Shown here piece by piece: positions 38,439-45,174 of a stretch of 45,174 nt of DNA. Source of the stretch: a virus. The stretch covers positions 1-45,174 of the IMG/VR virus record IMGVR_UViG_3300033155_000615; one strand, given 5' to 3'. The first letter of the stretch is position 1. Every line of letters begins with the position of its first letter. Made by a program: the position numbers and the translations under genes. The notes beneath the pieces are model-generated. The model was not told the DNA's origin and made no database searches. It saw only the letters and a list, made by a program, of their open reading frames with translations.

Positions 38439-38735
38439 ATGAGCGAAATAAAAATCCGTCCCTTACACGATCGCGTAGTCTTACGCCAATTAGAAGCTGA
38501 AACCACATCCGCCGGTGGTATTGTAATACCGGGCGCCGCAGCAGAAAAACCTGCTGAAGGTATTGTTCTAGCAATAGGCAAGGGCAAGACATTAAACTCC
38601 GGTGAAATCGTACCAATGGACGTTCAAATAGGCGATAAAGTAATGTTTGGCAAATACGTTGGACAGGAAATTACCGTCGACGGCGAAGATCTATTAGTTT
38701 TAAACGAAGAAGAGATTATAGCAATTTTAGTTTAA
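38439..38735 (+). CDS. groES: GroES co-chaperonin (Cpn10)
   Basis: A 98-residue GroES with the full standard sequence: IRPLHDRVVLRQLEAET at the start, the mobile loop region SAGGIVIPGAAAEKPAEG at about 24-41 that contacts GroEL, GKGKTLNSGEIVPMDVQIGDKV, and the final strand LLVLNEEEIIAILV. It caps a GroEL ring and folds proteins in the cytoplasm. No GroEL gene is in this window, so it is likely to work with host GroEL, as T4 gp31 does for the major capsid protein, though gp31 is much more diverged. AATAGGAAAA lies before the ATG. It precedes a late structural block. Confidence 0.95.
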   Translation: MSEIKIRPLHDRVVLRQLEAETTSAGGIVIPGAAAEKPAEGIVLAIGKGKTLNSGEIVPMDVQIGDKVMFGKYVGQEITVDGEDLLVLNEEEIIAILV

Positions 38736-38756
38736 GTAGGCTTCCTTGCCAATGTG

Positions 38757-38763
38757 ATAAATA
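38757..38763 (+). promoter_or_regulatory. T4-type late promoter box (ATAAATA)
   Basis: GTGATAAATATAC, 21 bases after the groES stop and 29 bases before the next ATG, with AGAGGAACAG between. Confidence 0.7.
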
Positions 38764-38792
38764 TACTGTAACTTAACAGAGGAACAGTATAA

Positions 38793-39326
38793 ATGGCAAA
38801 TCAAACAATTAATATCGGTACTACCGCGAACGATGGCACAGGCGATCAACTTCGTGATGCATTCGATAAGACTAACGACAACTTCCTAGAAATCTACACA
38901 GGTGTAGCATCTGTGGTACGCCAAACAGCACCGCCAGCAGACCGCAAGGGGTTATCGGGCGATGTTGCTGGCATGATCGCAATAGATGGTACAGACGGTA
39001 CTAGCATTTGGGTGTGTTACCAAACGTGGACAGACGGCGTCGCAAACATATGGCGCGAGGCTGATATCTTTGCAACTGAGTCACATCTTGCAGATGCAAC
39101 CGTGCATTTCACAGAAGCATCAATTACCATCCTGGAAGCGGCAGTTACTGATTTAAATCAACGCACAATTCCAGCTTTACCACATGGTGTTACAGGCGAT
39201 ACAGCTGGTATGCTTGCATACGAAGACGGATTTTTGTACGTTTGTATCTTAGATTATGTACCAGGTGATGCAACAGTGAGCTGGCAGCGAGTAGCAATAT
39301 CGTCAACAAACCCGACTACTTGGTAA
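38793..39326 (+). CDS. virion/fibre protein with repeated GDxxGM module
   Basis: A 177-residue protein. The N-terminal INIGTTANDGTGDQLRDAFDKTNDNFLEIY (about 6-35) is a common phage fibre/collar N-terminus. Two copies of a module follow: GLSGDVAGMIAIDGT with SIWVCYQ (about 53-80) and GVTGDTAGMLAYEDG with YVCILDY (about 132-155), each ending in W(Q/R)R. A third copy lies at the end of the gene at 41771, so these genes probably share an attachment or tip function. Late box upstream. No enzymatic residues. Confidence 0.7.
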   Translation: MANQTINIGTTANDGTGDQLRDAFDKTNDNFLEIYTGVASVVRQTAPPADRKGLSGDVAGMIAIDGTDGTSIWVCYQTWTDGVANIWREADIFATESHLADATVHFTEASITILEAAVTDLNQRTIPALPHGVTGDTAGMLAYEDGFLYVCILDYVPGDATVSWQRVAISSTNPTTW

Positions 39327-39331
39327 TATAA

Positions 39332-41740
39332 ATGGCATTGGCTCCGGTATGGATTACCGACGCCGGTAGTTTAGGCGTGGTACCAGAAGGGAAGTTTTAC
39401 AGGATTGCATTAGAAGCAGAAGATCCTGATTTCCCCGGTGACCCATCCAAAGTAACCTATTCACTAATAGCTGGCGCATTGCCAGCTGGAGTGCAAGTAA
39501 ACACAAACGGCGTCGTTGAAGGCATTCCTGTTTCAGTAGCAGACTTTAAAGGCGTACCATCCGAGGTATCCGAAGACACAACCTCAAAATTCGCAATACG
39601 TGTTATTGATGAGGAGGACCGTGTTTCCGACAGAACGTTTACTCTCACAATATCAGGACAAGATAAACCAAAGTGGGATACACCGGCTGGCCTAGTAGGT
39701 AAATGGTTCGACGGTGGTGAGGTTAGTTTCCAATTCGAAGCGTCAGATTCAGATCCAAGCGACACTATTGAAATTTCGTTAGTGTCTGGCATACTTCCAC
39801 TGGGATTAACTCTTACGTCAGACGGTCTTTTGAGCGGCTTCGCTCAACCGCTTATTGGTATAGGTGGTGCAGTAGCAGGCTGGGATAGAGACGGCACAAC
39901 GTTCGATGAGTTCCCGTTAGATTTTAGTACAGTATCTATTGATCAGAACTATCAATTTGTATTACAAGTGACAGATGGTAAGGACGTTGTCTTAAGAACA
40001 TTTGAAGTGTTTATATACAGTCGTAATAGCATGACAGCTGACAATGTTGAATTCACAGCTGATAACACTAACGTCACAGCAGATAGCATCGCAATTCGAT
40101 CACCATACATTACAAACAACGTAGATGACTTAGGTACTGTCAGGCACGATAATTATTATGCACATCAGTTCATTGGAATAGATCCAAACGGCGATCAGAT
40201 TCAATACGAGATTGCATGGGGACCGGATACTGCGAGCACTACAGATATTACAGCTGATGACGGTAACTTAACAGCAGATCACGGTATATTACCTGCAGGG
40301 CTAACATTAGATCCTGTAACAGGTTGGTTGTCTGGTCACCTGCCACACGTAGGTTTAACTGAAGTAGAATATACATTTGGCATCAAAACATTTAAAACAA
40401 TAGATCCATCGATTAAATCATTGTTGTACTTAACCTCGCTAACGTTAATTGGTGATATTGAAACTAGTGTCTTCTGGTTAACAGATACCCTAGTAGGCAC
40501 AATTGATAATGGTGCTATTAGCACACTATATGTCGAAGCATCATATCCTGGAACAGTAATAAAGTACAGATTAAAGACCGGCCTTAAAAATAAGTTGCCA
40601 CAGGGGTTATCATTGTTACCTAGTGGTAACATCGTTGGCCAGGTTAGCTTTAAGACGTTTAGCTTTGATGGTGGCACTACAACATTCGACGAAGAATATG
40701 CAACTAGACTTGATGCTAACCCAACTACATTTGACTTAACATACAACTTTACAGTTGAAGCATATAGTACAAATGGCATCGTATCAGTTACTAAAGAATT
40801 TACAATTTTAGTTAATAGAGAATTCGATAGCCCACAGAATATATTATATTGTAAGGCTATGCCACCGCTTGCTGATAGAGATTTACTTAATACATTGCTA
40901 TTGAACGGTAATGTCATTGCACAAGATAATGTGTACAGAGCTGACGACCCAAACTTTGGATCAGCTAACCGAGTTATATACCAGCACGCCTTTGGCCTAA
41001 CACCTGCAACACTTGAAGACTATTTTGCGGCACTTGAATTTAATCACTACAACAAGAACTTGATACTTGGTGAAGTTAAAACTGCAAGAGCATTAGATGA
41101 TAATGACGATGTCATATACGAAGTTGTGTATAGTCAAATTGTAGATAACTTGGTTAATAGCGATGGTGAAAGTATACCACCTTCTGTTTCTATTAAGTAT
41201 CCAGCAATAGATGATGGCGTGCCTGTTACGACTGTTTATCCGAACAGCTTACAAAATATGCGTGAAGAAGTAGTTGATCAAATAGGTCAACTGTCGAAGT
41301 TATTGCCTCGCTGGATGCTATCAAAACAAATAGATGGATCGGTACTAGGATTTACACCTGCCTGGGTTATTGCATACACTCAACCCGGCAAATCAAAACA
41401 AATGCAATACAGCATTACTGAGTTCTTTGGTACTCAACTTAATTTAATTAACTTTGAGATTGATCGATATACGCTTGATGCAACACTATCACAATATTGG
41501 GGTATCACAGCAGACTCGGAGAATATCACAGTTGATAGTGATATGTTAGTATCCGATTCTAATATATGGAAACGTGGTATTGTGACATCGTTTGATAGGA
41601 ATGACGGTATCGACCTTGAGACGATATTTGACGGAGGCGCATGCCGATTTACATCGCCAGTTGATGTCTATAGTAGCTCGGACGCAAACGATCAATATGT
41701 TAAGTTTCCGCAGAAAATGATAATAAACAACGAACAGTAA
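39332..41740 (+). CDS. large virion protein with putative-Ig (He_PIG-like) repeats
   Basis: An 802-residue protein. Several modules contain the ALPAGVQVNTNGVVEGIP, ILPLGLTLTSDGLLSGF, ILPAGLTLDPVTGWLSGH and LPQGLSLLPSGNIVGQV type motif (LPxGLxL...G.xxG), the hallmark of putative Ig domains in surface and fibre proteins. Between them lie acidic loops with TADxxxxTADNTNVTADS-like repeats near 230-250. The C-terminal 250 residues (about 540-800) differ and may be the attachment or tip part. It is probably an exposed virion fibre or decoration that contacts the host surface. The stop overlaps the next late box. Confidence 0.75.
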   Translation: MALAPVWITDAGSLGVVPEGKFYRIALEAEDPDFPGDPSKVTYSLIAGALPAGVQVNTNGVVEGIPVSVADFKGVPSEVSEDTTSKFAIRVIDEEDRVSDRTFTLTISGQDKPKWDTPAGLVGKWFDGGEVSFQFEASDSDPSDTIEISLVSGILPLGLTLTSDGLLSGFAQPLIGIGGAVAGWDRDGTTFDEFPLDFSTVSIDQNYQFVLQVTDGKDVVLRTFEVFIYSRNSMTADNVEFTADNTNVTADSIAIRSPYITNNVDDLGTVRHDNYYAHQFIGIDPNGDQIQYEIAWGPDTASTTDITADDGNLTADHGILPAGLTLDPVTGWLSGHLPHVGLTEVEYTFGIKTFKTIDPSIKSLLYLTSLTLIGDIETSVFWLTDTLVGTIDNGAISTLYVEASYPGTVIKYRLKTGLKNKLPQGLSLLPSGNIVGQVSFKTFSFDGGTTTFDEEYATRLDANPTTFDLTYNFTVEAYSTNGIVSVTKEFTILVNREFDSPQNILYCKAMPPLADRDLLNTLLLNGNVIAQDNVYRADDPNFGSANRVIYQHAFGLTPATLEDYFAALEFNHYNKNLILGEVKTARALDDNDDVIYEVVYSQIVDNLVNSDGESIPPSVSIKYPAIDDGVPVTTVYPNSLQNMREEVVDQIGQLSKLLPRWMLSKQIDGSVLGFTPAWVIAYTQPGKSKQMQYSITEFFGTQLNLINFEIDRYTLDATLSQYWGITADSENITVDSDMLVSDSNIWKRGIVTSFDRNDGIDLETIFDGGACRFTSPVDVYSSSDANDQYVKFPQKMIINNEQ

Positions 41741-41746
41741 TAAATA
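41740..41746 (+). promoter_or_regulatory. T4-type late promoter box (ATAAATA)
   Basis: AGTAATAAATACAG, starting on the last base of the upstream stop, 24 bases before the ATG at 41771 with CCAAGGA between. Confidence 0.65.
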
Positions 41747-41770
41747 CAGTACACCAAGGATTATAATAAT

Positions 41771-42499
41771 ATGACAAGCATAATTAATACAACTAACATC
41801 GATACAGCGTATCCGATAGCAGGCCAGGATAACGATAGTCAAGGCTTCCGAGACAACTTTACTAATACAAATACCAACTTTGTAGCAGCAAAAGATGAGA
41901 TTGAAGACTTGCAGAGTAAGGTAATTCTCAAAGCAGCACTACTTGGTGACACATTAGATAACGACTTTGCAGGCGCAGTAATAAAATCCGCTCAGGTTGA
42001 AGATATGCGCGGAACAGTATTAATTACTACAGGACAAACAGGCCCAACAGATATTACAGTTTCCGCCGCACCGTACCAAAAGATAACACCGGTGGCATCA
42101 GTTAGTTTATCGTTTCTTAGCTTTTCTCCAGTAGCTACGCATAGCACAGTACAACTTGAAATTGAGATTACTAATGTTGGTTACACGGTTACATTACCAG
42201 CCGCAGTATCAATTGGAATTGATGGATTGCAAAACATCGAAGGTCAGGTATTTACGTTTCCTACTGTAGGAACATATATATTTGAATTTGCGTCTAGAGA
42301 TGGTGGTGCTACAATTGTGGTTAATGATTTAACACAAGGTCGCAGACAAATTCTAGTTGCAGCACCAGCAGCATCAATTGGTGCAGCAGGCGATTTAATC
42401 GGTATGGTAGCATTTGACGCTACGTACATTTACCTATGCACAGCCGATTACGACGGTGCTACTTCAATTTGGCATCGTGCCTTAGCAGCATCTTGGTAA
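41771..42499 (+). CDS. virion/fibre protein with N-terminal attachment domain
   Basis: A 242-residue protein. The first 60 residues (NTNIDTAYPIAGQDNDSQGFRDNF, then NTNTNFVAAKDEIEDLQ) are a widespread phage fibre N-terminus. The middle is a beta sandwich-like region (about 100-185) with TVQLEIEITNVGYTVTLPAAVSIG. The end, GAAGDLIGMVAFDATYIYLCTADYDGATSIWHRALAASW, is the same GDxxGM module found twice in the gene at 38793. It is the last member of the second structural block. Late promoter upstream. Confidence 0.72.
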   Translation: MTSIINTTNIDTAYPIAGQDNDSQGFRDNFTNTNTNFVAAKDEIEDLQSKVILKAALLGDTLDNDFAGAVIKSAQVEDMRGTVLITTGQTGPTDITVSAAPYQKITPVASVSLSFLSFSPVATHSTVQLEIEITNVGYTVTLPAAVSIGIDGLQNIEGQVFTFPTVGTYIFEFASRDGGATIVVNDLTQGRRQILVAAPAASIGAAGDLIGMVAFDATYIYLCTADYDGATSIWHRALAASW

Positions 42500-42508
42500 C
42501 CGAATAGC

Positions 42509-42537
42509 TTGATCTTCCACTCGCGTTAGTTTATACT
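42509..42537 (+). promoter_or_regulatory. sigma70 promoter adjacent to an ATG
   Basis: TTGATC (42509-42514), a 17-base spacer and TATACT (42532-42537). The ATG at 42543 is only five bases downstream of the -10 box, so the transcript would start at about the first codon. Confidence 0.75.
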
Positions 42538-42542
42538 AAGTC

Positions 42543-42908
42543 ATGCGCGAAATAACACAAGACGATTGGGATGAAATGACAAAGCTAAGGGAACCTACCG
42601 TTAGTGAACTTGTCTTTTTGGCATCTATGGCTGGGCAATCTGTGTACGAACTAGATTGCCGGGTATACAAACAACACACCGTAGTTCAGTGGGATCCACT
42701 CAACAAACTCGATCAGAATCTAACCCTATTAGGCGCAGTAATATCAAAAGGCGATTGCAAGTTGTTCTATGATGACGGCGTAAATGAATTCTTCATTTAC
42801 CAATATATATCCGGCCCAGAAACCGAACCCCCAATTGCACACAGAACAAATTTAAACGAAGCTGTTATTGAAGCAGCTATGAACTTATGGATTCCTGAGG
42901 AGGAATAA
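42543..42908 (+). CDS. hypothetical protein
   Basis: A 121-residue acidic protein with a mixed alpha/beta layout (TVSELVFLASMAGQSVYELDCRV, then KLFYDDGVNEFFIYQY) and an acidic end. The promoter spacing would give a leaderless mRNA from the ATG at 42543; a second ATG 11 codons later (42576) would be the start if translation needs a leader. The end overlaps the mazG ATG by one base. No family recognised. Confidence 0.6.
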   Translation: MREITQDDWDEMTKLREPTVSELVFLASMAGQSVYELDCRVYKQHTVVQWDPLNKLDQNLTLLGAVISKGDCKLFYDDGVNEFFIYQYISGPETEPPIAHRTNLNEAVIEAAMNLWIPEEE

Positions 42909-43318
42909 TGGCAGATTTAAACGATTACGAAATGTTCGTACAAGGTAAACTATCAAAGCAAAGCAGAGACTTTGATACAATGATTGAGAGCCTGGTCGCT
43001 CTTAAAGAAGATGGCGACGGTATCGGAGTGCAAATTCCAGAGTTACTCACAGCGGCAGTTGGCCTTACTGCCGAAGCAGGCGAGTTTGATGAGATTGTTA
43101 AGAAAATGATCTTTCAGGGCAAGCCACTTGATCTAGCCAACAAGATTCATCTACAAAAAGAGCTTGGCGATTTAATGTTTTATGTGATGGTTGCATGTCT
43201 GGCGTTAGGTGTCACAGCAGACGAAATAATTAAAATGAACCGCGACAAACTGGAAGGTCGTTATAAAGAAGGCTTTACAGTTGAGGAGTCTGAAAATCGC
43301 GCCGAGGCTGATATCTAA
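42908..43318 (+). CDS. mazG: MazG-like NTP pyrophosphohydrolase
   Basis: A 136-residue all-helical protein with the metal-binding motif of MazG/dUTPase-type pyrophosphohydrolases: E56 and E59 in LTAEAGEFDE, then E85 and D88 in KELGDLMFY. GVTADEIIKMNRDKLEGRYKEGF near 101-124 is a standard MazG segment. The enzyme splits (d)NTPs into the monophosphate and diphosphate. MazG is common in cyanophages and was proposed to act on (p)ppGpp; experiments on a cyanophage enzyme favour nucleotide pool processing instead. GAGGAGGA lies a few bases before the ATG. The context with a ppGpp-type hydrolase elsewhere in this phage is noteworthy. Confidence 0.88.
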   Translation: MADLNDYEMFVQGKLSKQSRDFDTMIESLVALKEDGDGIGVQIPELLTAAVGLTAEAGEFDEIVKKMIFQGKPLDLANKIHLQKELGDLMFYVMVACLALGVTADEIIKMNRDKLEGRYKEGFTVEESENRAEADI

Positions 43319-43330
43319 CTAAGTAAGATT

Positions 43331-43576
43331 ATGGAACATCCTGGGGTAGACATATTACAGTTAAAGAGAGATTTGAACCTTGAAGAAATTCAAGTGAAAA
43401 TTCAAGATCTTAATAAGCGTGTAGCGTTTGCATACAGAATAAATAACCAGGATCTTATAAATCAACTCAACATGGTGCTTGAAGTTTACACAAGAGCACA
43501 GCAAGAAATGCTTAACGAAATGTTCGGCAATAGTGGCAAAGACTCGGATCTAGATGAGAAGATCGATATCTCATGA
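43331..43576 (+). CDS. small helical hypothetical protein
   Basis: An 81-residue protein, mostly helix with coiled-coil character (LNLEEIQVKIQDLNKRVAFAYR, then LINQLNMVLEVYTRAQQEMLNEMF), ending in an acidic tail. It overlaps the next gene by four bases (ATGA). Similar small helical proteins occur near replication genes in T4-like phages, but no family was identified. The ATAAATA sequence at 43439 lies within its codons. Confidence 0.6.
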   Translation: MEHPGVDILQLKRDLNLEEIQVKIQDLNKRVAFAYRINNQDLINQLNMVLEVYTRAQQEMLNEMFGNSGKDSDLDEKIDIS

Positions 43577-44046
43577 TAGTCGATGAAGATCGGATAACAG
43601 TTAATTCGCAATTAATAGTCTCACTAGCGAATCAAGCACTAGATAATACAACTCGCTTGTCTATTACAAATTGGTATAAAAAAATGCCAAGTGACCATTA
43701 TCGCAAGGAGTTCGGGACAGTGAAAATTTCAATGCCGCGGCGATCTGGACACACAACAGCGGCCCTTCAGCTATTAGTCGAGCACCCAGATTCGATATGC
43801 TTTGTTTCCAAACACGATCAGAAACTCGGAATGACCCGTATGTTACATGACTACACGTCGGACCGAAAAATTATTAATCGTGTTTGTAATGCTATAATAA
43901 CAGTAAATGATAATTCATTAAAACAAATTAAGGTGGTTAAAAGCAGACCATTTGTTATATTCGACCAAACAGATATGATACGGGAAGATGTATTTGAGTA
44001 CCTTAAAGAAGGATACAACGCTAAGATTGTTGTAGAGTTACAGTAG
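43573..44046 (+). CDS. P-loop-like protein with GHTT in place of GKTT
   Basis: A 157-residue alpha/beta protein. MPRRSGHTTAALQLL at about 54-68 has the position and context of a Walker A motif, but the expected Lys is His. RPFVIFDQTD near 130-139 resembles a Walker B strand. Such GHTT variants occur in small phage P-loop proteins, but nucleotide hydrolysis cannot be assumed. The region between has CFVSKHDQKLGMTRMLHDYT. It lies between a helical gene and an unknown gene, downstream of mazG. Role unknown; a terminase-like or DNA-handling factor is possible. Confidence 0.6.
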   Translation: MIVDEDRITVNSQLIVSLANQALDNTTRLSITNWYKKMPSDHYRKEFGTVKISMPRRSGHTTAALQLLVEHPDSICFVSKHDQKLGMTRMLHDYTSDRKIINRVCNAIITVNDNSLKQIKVVKSRPFVIFDQTDMIREDVFEYLKEGYNAKIVVELQ

Positions 44047-44060
44047 AGGATTTAAAGTAG

Positions 44061-44753
44061 ATGGCTAGAATGAAGAACCAATATGATTTTATGGCAGGCA
44101 TACACTTCGGTGGCGAATTGTATTTTAACAAGTACTCGATGATTATAGATTTTTATTCAGATGGCGAATCAATGCAAGATCAGAATACCGGCATTGATCG
44201 CTTAGGGTATTTTGTATATGAAATAGTACAGCGTAGCGTCTTTGTACAAGAAGATGATCTCCTTGCTATTAAAGGCTACGTAAAAGCAGGTATTCCTGTG
44301 TTAACGGTTGCAGGTCCGGGTCCTTTTGATCCAATAATTCTTGCCACGCTAGTTACGAAGATGAATGCTATACTCGAAGATACACTTGTAATATCGGATG
44401 CAGAAATTACAAGCGCAGTTGGCGGCTTGATGACATACGTTTGGGATTCAACAGACGACGATGACGAAGTGCATGAAATAGTAGCCGACGATGATGAAGT
44501 AAACTGGTGGGCATCACCTGCTCCACGTTTCTTATCATATCCAGTGGGCAGCGACGTAGATGAAATTGAAGCTATTAAACCTTTTCCGTTAACGTGGGAA
44601 GCCTTAGGATTTCCGTGGATGGACGAAGATGCAGATAAAGATACAGACGAGAATGAATTTATGTTAGATCCATCTTTAAAGAAAACCAAAAAAGGAACTG
44701 GTGGAAAAGTTATTAAAGCAGACTTTACTAGCAAAACTAAAAACCCTAAGTAA
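44061..44753 (+). CDS. hypothetical acidic protein
   Basis: A 230-residue protein with an aromatic N-terminal half (YDFMAGIHFGGELYFNKYSMIIDFYSDGE), a hydrophobic centre (TVAGPGPFDPIILATLVTKM) and a long acidic, low-complexity stretch near 135-155 (DSTDDDDEVHEIVADDDEV). The end is basic (KKTKKGTGGKVIKADFTSKTK). TAGAGGA lies 12 bases upstream of the ATG, and the stop overlaps the next start (TAATG). No motif was identified; the charge pattern suggests DNA or protein binding. Confidence 0.6.
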   Translation: MARMKNQYDFMAGIHFGGELYFNKYSMIIDFYSDGESMQDQNTGIDRLGYFVYEIVQRSVFVQEDDLLAIKGYVKAGIPVLTVAGPGPFDPIILATLVTKMNAILEDTLVISDAEITSAVGGLMTYVWDSTDDDDEVHEIVADDDEVNWWASPAPRFLSYPVGSDVDEIEAIKPFPLTWEALGFPWMDEDADKDTDENEFMLDPSLKKTKKGTGGKVIKADFTSKTKNPK

Positions 44754-45174
44754 TGAAAACAGATAAATTTGGACAAATGATTTATGATCAGGACGAAGTG
44801 TTTGATATACTCATGCACGATATTAATCCTGACCCTAATTATCACCCTGGACCGTTTATGATAGAGGACGGACAAACAATAGATGTCAGCCTAGCAAATA
44901 GGGCTGCCGGGTACGAAGCATTAGTCACACACTTAGAAGATGATTTATCTATAGAAGATTTTGATAAGCAAAACCAGGAACTGTGGTACATGCCTGATAG
45001 CTACAAAGAGATGGACATTGCCGCGCATATATTAAGTTTATGCAAAACAGATGCAGAGTTACAACGATGTGGTGAAGAATTAATATTGTACATGGAACGT
45101 GATTTGTTTGATCTCTTACGTTATATGGTTTACTTAGTAGATACAATGGAATTGAATAATGTAGTCTGGGGAGT
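44753..45174 (+). CDS. start of a probable DnaE-like (DNA polymerase III alpha-like) protein, partial
   Basis: The frame opens at ATG 44753 (TAATG with the previous gene) and runs off the window after 140 codons. Residues about 115-140 read ELILYMERDLFDLLRYMVYLVDT, then NNVVWG. In cyanophage proteins annotated as DNA polymerase III alpha this is followed by GVGRGSSVASYVLYLIG; only the WG is present before the edge here. The N-terminal 100 residues are not a recognised domain. If correct, the protein is a short DnaE/PHP-derived phage protein of unknown role, not a full replicase. The call rests on recalled similarity and half a motif. Confidence 0.45.
   Translation, partial: MKTDKFGQMIYDQDEVFDILMHDINPDPNYHPGPFMIEDGQTIDVSLANRAAGYEALVTHLEDDLSIEDFDKQNQELWYMPDSYKEMDIAAHILSLCKTDAELQRCGEELILYMERDLFDLLRYMVYLVDTMELNNVVWG

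Noticed and set aside
43439-43445. ATAAATA as a late promoter
   Set aside because: It lies in the middle of a gene (codons for RINNQ) with no gene start in the expected distance; chance in AT-rich coding sequence is likelier. The minus-strand matches at 5829 and 31557 were rejected for the same reason.

Overview
The window looks like part of the genome of a lytic, tailed, T4-like phage of an aquatic (probably marine) Gram-negative bacterium. The evidence is dense packing with ATGA/TAATG gene overlaps, an AT-rich composition, a T4-type ATP-dependent DNA ligase, a PAAR spike tip, many fibre or virion-decoration proteins, and a recurrent ATAAATA box in front of structural genes that matches the T4 late (gp55-type) promoter. 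Auxiliary genes typical of marine T4-like phages are also present: hsp20, groES, clpP, mazG, rpsU and a 2OG-Fe(II) oxygenase. The exact host cannot be read from the window. No tRNA, integrase, insertion sequence or CRISPR array was recognised.

Layout. 1-2850: glutaredoxin, an Sm-like protein, PAAR tip and a large structural protein. 2867-8815: a promoter driving DNA ligase, several unknown genes, a membrane/coiled-coil protein and a phage ClpX. 8816-9980: ribosomal protein bS21, Hsp20 behind a sigma70-like promoter and a ROSE-like RNA thermometer, then ClpS. 9977-10747 (minus): a metallophosphoesterase-fold protein without its catalytic residues. 10783-22325: a late block of virion/fibre proteins and a DUF1353 protein. 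22338-26727: a Lys-rich membrane-anchored protein and a surface/metabolite cassette (glycosyltransferase-like, nucleotide-sugar dehydrogenase, 2OG oxygenase, amidinotransferase). 26762-29296: a fibre, an unknown protein and a minus-strand EAL c-di-GMP phosphodiesterase. 29297-38121: an early-type region of small genes behind near-identical promoters that carry an inverted repeat on the -35 box. It includes HNH, a SpoT-like HD hydrolase, ClpP and a small HTH protein. 38144-42499: GroES and a second virion-protein block. 42509-45174: MazG, a P-loop-like protein and the start of a probable DnaE-like gene.

Working picture. Structural genes appear to be transcribed late from ATAAATA boxes, several so close to the ATG that the mRNA would be leaderless. 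Host-takeover genes appear to be transcribed from host-like promoters that share a likely operator. The most striking feature is the collection of host-physiology genes: a ClpX/ClpP/ClpS set, GroES and Hsp20, bS21 plus an Rmf-like protein, and enzymes predicted to act on c-di-GMP, (p)ppGpp and nucleoside triphosphates. Together they suggest that the phage reprograms host proteolysis, folding, translation and second-messenger signalling. That synthesis is inference; the individual family assignments rest on visible motifs.
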